Below are positions 61,276 through 64,000 of a stretch of 64,000 nt of DNA, piece by piece; position 1 is the stretch's first letter; each line of letters opens with the position of its first letter. The translations under genes and the position numbers were made by a program. The notes beneath the pieces are model-generated. The model was not told the DNA's origin. It did no database searches and saw only the letters and a list, made by a program, of their open reading frames with translations. Origin of the DNA: Poriferisodalis sp965214215 (GTDB lineage Bacteria > Actinomycetota > Acidimicrobiia > Acidimicrobiales > Poriferisodalaceae); NCBI RefSeq assembly GCF_965214215.1, contig NZ_CBDCBD010000003.1, forward strand, positions 868,001 through 932,000, given 5' to 3'.

Positions 61276-61404
61276 TCAGACCGGCGTACAGACCGGGCCA
61301 GTCTTCCGATCACGGGCCAGTCGAGGCCCGCAACGGACTGCCATGAGGATGCCAGAAACTCCGACTCCTGCCACTGCGATGCCCACGGTTCGGATTCTCA
61401 CCAC
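61276..61404 (-). CDS. possible 42-residue membrane peptide
   Basis: From GTG 61404 a frame encodes one hydrophobic segment (VGIAVAGVGVSGILMAV) and a basic tail ending TGPVCTPV. No ribosome site is evident. It may be an unannotated small gene upstream of carD or chance. Confidence 0.3.
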   Translation of the reverse strand: MVRIRTVGIAVAGVGVSGILMAVRCGPRLARDRKTGPVCTPV

Positions 61405-61430
61405 GCCGGCGGTGATGCCGCGCCCCGAAT

Positions 61431-61826
61431 TCAGCCGGTGTTGAGGGGGTACTTCCGGATGAGGTGATTCCAGCCGCACTCCGGGCACACCTCAAGCTCG
61501 TAGGCCATGAAGCTGCCGTTGCGCCGTGCGACGCGCTGAAGTTCCGCGTCGGAGAGCACGCACTTGCCGCCGCTGCCCATCCGGGGACCGAAGACGTACC
61601 CGACGATGCGCAAATCGCCCTCGGGGCACAGCGGGCAGCGCCTGCCGAGGGGCGGAGCGGCGTTGCGAGCGGCCCGCAACAGGTCTGGGTGAGCGTCGCA
61701 GGCTTCGGCCCGCGACACCACACCTGCTTCCACGTCGGCGAGCAGCCGGCGGCGCTTGAGCCGGTAGTCGACCGATCCGGGAACCGGCGGAGCAGGCTCT
61801 GGTGCGATGTGAGGCTGGAGCGCCAC
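61431..61826 (-). CDS. DUF5318 family protein
   Basis: A 131-residue actinobacterial protein. VDYRLKRRRLLADVEAGVVSR opens the conserved part, then LLRAARNAAPPLGRRCPLCPEG and LEVCPECGWNHLIRKYPL supply two Cys pairs (CPLCP, CPECG) that should bind zinc. GTG 61826 starts it, 11 bp after the cca stop. In mycobacteria the homologue neighbours ponA1, as here with the GT51-like gene. Function unknown. Confidence 0.85.
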   Translation of the reverse strand: MALQPHIAPEPAPPVPGSVDYRLKRRRLLADVEAGVVSRAEACDAHPDLLRAARNAAPPLGRRCPLCPEGDLRIVGYVFGPRMGSGGKCVLSDAELQRVARRNGSFMAYELEVCPECGWNHLIRKYPLNTG

Positions 61827-61836
61827 GCGGCTCACG

Positions 61837-63204
61837 CTAGTGCGCTGGCTCAAATGCGCTCGGCCCCTCGTGCTCTTGGCCTCGATCCCACGCTGAGAGA
61901 AGGTCATGCGCGCGCTGAGCGCTCAGCGGGCCATGTTCGATCTGCTGAGTGCGCAGCCACGCCAGCGCTTCTCCGACCACGGGGCCCGACCGGCCGAGCA
62001 CTTCCATCACGCGGTGGCCGTCCACCGGGAGACTCGTGAGGCCGGCGCCCTCGGCCGCGCGAATCTCAGCCAACCACGAGGCGTGAGGCTCGCCGAGCGC
62101 TCGGCCCCATGCGGTCAAGCTGACGGTTGCGGCGTCGAGTTCTCCGTCGTAGTCGGCGATCAGTCGACGAGCTGCCCTGCGCCAGTCGTCGGCGTTGTTT
62201 CCGGTTTCGATGGCCTCAGCGACGGCTGTCTCGAGCGACCGAGACGCCCGGATGATCGCGGCGACCTTGCGGGTCGTCGAGTTGGTGCAGCGCAACGCGG
62301 ACAGCGTGCGCGCCGCGGCAGCTCCGTCGTCGCACACCGGTCCGAGCAGGATGGCCCAGCGCAGTGCGACTGGGTCCTCGAGGTACGCATCGAGATGGGC
62401 GACGTCGTCGAGCGCTGCGGCGGGGACCGCCACGTCGGCGTGCTGCCAGGGCGGCAGCACATCGCCGAGCAAACCCGTTTCGACGAGGAAGCTGACGCCG
62501 GCGGAGGGCCGGGGCAGCTCAAGGAGCTTCCTCAGTTCAGCTTCAATCCGTTCGCGCGACACGATGGTCAGCCGCGGGCGCGAGCTGCGCACTGCTGAGG
62601 TGAGCTCTGGGGTCGCGACGAGCGAGAGTTGCGCGCTGAATCGGGCCGCCCGCAGCATCCGCAGCGGGTCGTCGGCAAACAGGCCTTCGGGGGCCGACGG
62701 GGTGCGCAGAACGGCGTTTGCCAGATCCGTCAAGCCGTCGAAGGGATCGAGCAGTGTCCAACCCGGCAGCTCGATGGCCATGGCATTGACGGTGAAGTCG
62801 CGCCGTCCTAGGTCGATCACGACATCGTCGGAGAAGCGGACGTGCGGCTTGCGCGACCCGCTGTCGTAGGACTCGGCCCGATGAGTCGTGATCTCCACGG
62901 TGGTGCCGCCTCGGCGCGCCCCGATCGTGCCGAAACGCTTTCCCTGCGCCCAAACGGCGTCGGCCCAGGGGGTCACGAGCTCCGCGATCCGGTCCGGGAT
63001 GGCATCGGTCGTGATGTCGATGTCGCCCGTCAGGCCGTGACCGAGCAGCGCGTCACGAACGAGCCCGCCGACGAGAAAGAACCGATGTCCCGCGCCGGCG
63101 AACGCGGTCGCCAGCGACCCGATCCGCTCGGCCAGCTCTCGCCGGTCGTCGTCGCTCAGCGCTCGTGTAGCCGGCCGGGGCGCTTGAGCCGGGGTCGATC
63201 CCAC
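61837..63204 (-). CDS. cca: CCA tRNA nucleotidyltransferase (poly(A) polymerase family)
   Basis: A 455-residue enzyme that adds or repairs the CCA end of tRNAs, needed for the tRNA-Ile here, which lacks it. Nucleotidyltransferase motif FLVGGLVRDALLG with GDIDITTDA (DxD) is at about residues 35-60; RRDFTVNAMAIEL and FADDPLRMLRAARFSAQL follow. An HD-like domain lies in the C-terminal half. GTG 63204 is the chosen start; the longer frame to 63315 consists only of repeat copy E. Confidence 0.92.
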   Translation of the reverse strand: MGSTPAQAPRPATRALSDDDRRELAERIGSLATAFAGAGHRFFLVGGLVRDALLGHGLTGDIDITTDAIPDRIAELVTPWADAVWAQGKRFGTIGARRGGTTVEITTHRAESYDSGSRKPHVRFSDDVVIDLGRRDFTVNAMAIELPGWTLLDPFDGLTDLANAVLRTPSAPEGLFADDPLRMLRAARFSAQLSLVATPELTSAVRSSRPRLTIVSRERIEAELRKLLELPRPSAGVSFLVETGLLGDVLPPWQHADVAVPAAALDDVAHLDAYLEDPVALRWAILLGPVCDDGAAAARTLSALRCTNSTTRKVAAIIRASRSLETAVAEAIETGNNADDWRRAARRLIADYDGELDAATVSLTAWGRALGEPHASWLAEIRAAEGAGLTSLPVDGHRVMEVLGRSGPVVGEALAWLRTQQIEHGPLSAQRAHDLLSAWDRGQEHEGPSAFEPAH

Positions 63205-63231
63205 GTGTCCGAGGGTACAAATCGACTGTAC

Positions 63232-63350
63232 GAGGCTGAGCCGATGGGCGAAGCCGTGGCCCGAGCGGGCCGTGAGCACAACCGCATGAGAATGGCGAAC
63301 AAGTGCGGGAAACAACTGGTGCGACAGCGGGAAGGTTCACCTATCCGCGC
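63232..63350 (-). repeat. long copy of the dispersed repeat, inverted (copy E)
   Basis: The reverse complement reads GCGCGGATAGGTGAACC, CACTTGTTCGCCATTCTCAT and ends GGCTCAGCCTC, about 94% identical to copy D. It fills most of the space between the divergent cca and GT51-like genes, so it must contain or neighbour their promoters. Confidence 0.8.
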
Positions 63351-63396
63351 AGCTTCTGCGCAAGTTGGCCCGCCGGTTCGCTGTACTCTGCGCCGG

Positions 63397-64000
63397 ATGC
63401 CCGCTCGGCAGCGCTGGGCCCGATGGCTGCTCTGGCTCGTGCTGGTGATCGCGATCGCAGTGGGCGCCGGCAGCCGGCTGTTGGACAGCCTGCCCTCGAC
63501 CCCGTCGCACGCTTCGGTGGCACCGAGCGTGCTGTATGACCGCTACGGCACGCCGATTGTCGAAATCGGCCCGAGTGTCCCGCACGCATCACTGGGCCTC
63601 GAGGACATGGCGCCTGCACTCGTCGACGCCATGGTTGCGGTGCTGGACCCGAGCTTTCTGGAGCGAGAGGGCGTCGATGCCGCGACGTATGCGGCATCGC
63701 TGCGTCGAGCCACGGGCGATCCCGAACCGGCGAGCGCAGGGATCATGCGTAGGTACCTCGACATCGTCCACCATGCGCGCGACGGCAGCCTCGACGAAGC
63801 ACGCATGCTGCTGGCGGAGTTGCGGCTGGGACGCGAGCTCAGCCGGCCGGAGATTCTCGAGCGATTTGCGAACATCGCCTATCTGGGTCGTGGTGCCTAC
63901 GGCGTGCATGCCGCGGCCAACGCTTGGTATGGCGTCGCAGCCTCGGATCTCACGGTGCCGCAGGCGGCGTTCATCGCATCACTCGTCGACGCTCCCTGGG
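63397..64000 (+). CDS. degenerate GT51 (PBP1-type) transglycosylase-like protein (partial)
   Basis: The first 201 residues of a protein that runs off the window. A basic start and membrane anchor (RWLLWLVLVIAIAVGAGS) precede a GT51-like domain. The segment MVAVLDPSFLEREGVDAATY stands where active enzymes have EDxxFxxHxGvD: the catalytic Glu is Leu and the His is Arg. The GGSTITQQ motif is missing (GDPEPASAGIMRRY), whereas RPEILERFANIAYLGRGAYGVHAAANAWYG is well kept. So it is a homologue that probably cannot polymerise glycan. Position beside DUF5318 suggests descent from a PonA1-like protein. Confidence 0.75.
   Translation, partial: MPARQRWARWLLWLVLVIAIAVGAGSRLLDSLPSTPSHASVAPSVLYDRYGTPIVEIGPSVPHASLGLEDMAPALVDAMVAVLDPSFLEREGVDAATYAASLRRATGDPEPASAGIMRRYLDIVHHARDGSLDEARMLLAELRLGRELSRPEILERFANIAYLGRGAYGVHAAANAWYGVAASDLTVPQAAFIASLVDAPW

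Noticed and set aside
63205..63315. longer N-terminus for cca
   Set aside because: The added residues are just the translation of repeat copy E and are not in the enzyme family; GTG 63204 is a sufficient start.

Overview
The window is high-GC DNA spanning the chromosomal replication origin of an actinobacterium. Gene order (rpmH-rnpA-yidD-yidC-jag ... parA-parB ... cwlM-trxA-trxB ... murJ on one side; dnaA-oriC-dnaN-recF-dciA-gyrB-gyrA-DUF3566 on the other) follows the actinobacterial origin block. DUF3499, DUF5318, CarD, a separate MurJ-linked pseudokinase and F420/LLM-type oxidoreductases suggest class Acidimicrobiia. The large Calx-beta and repeat-bearing secreted proteins, the sterol-methyltransferase-like gene, the CoA-transferases and the defence genes would suit a marine or sponge-associated lineage, but that is inference and no taxonomic marker (rRNA) is present.

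Layout. 0-20 kb is an accessory, catabolic region: acyl-CoA dehydrogenase, acyl-CoA synthetase, LLM oxidoreductase, BadH-like SDR, a fused two-domain CoA-transferase, a MazEF-type toxin-antitoxin pair, a giant Calx-beta protein, enoyl-CoA hydratase, homocysteine methyltransferase, a BNR propeller, a TPR protein and a frameshifted esterase. Gene scraps (three pieces of the SDR, a 122-bp duplication of the hydratase 3' end) lie between them. 20.5-23.6 kb is a defence island: a truncated flavoprotein start, an ISL3-like end, an Abi_C/HEPN protein and an overlapping methyltransferase-restriction endonuclease pair. 23.9-26.2 kb is a second large secreted protein. 26.6-30.9 kb holds tRNA-Ala and a compact plus-strand run of MFS transporter, sterol C-24-methyltransferase-like enzyme and two LLM oxidoreductases.

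31-42.4 kb, mostly minus strand, leads to the origin: lgt, a saccharopine-dehydrogenase-like gene, tRNA-Ile, DUF3566, gyrA, gyrB, dciA, recF, dnaN. oriC lies at about 42.42-42.74 kb, between dnaN and dnaA. 44.8-53.5 kb is the plus-strand rpmH-to-parB block with one parS site. It is interrupted between the Jag_N and KH-R3H halves of jag by a divergent pair: a GPP34-cytochrome P450 fusion and a Rieske oxygenase. 53.6-63.2 kb is a minus-strand envelope block: degenerate amidase (CwlM-like), trxA, trxB, pseudokinase, degV, murJ, carD, DUF5318 and cca. The window ends in the start of a degenerate GT51-like protein.

The observations most worth following are: the sterol-methyltransferase operon together with the P450 and Rieske pair, a possible sterol-modifying capacity; the split jag gene; homopolymer C tracts at the start of both large secreted proteins; CTG start codons overlapping upstream stops; and a dispersed intergenic repeat with five copies.
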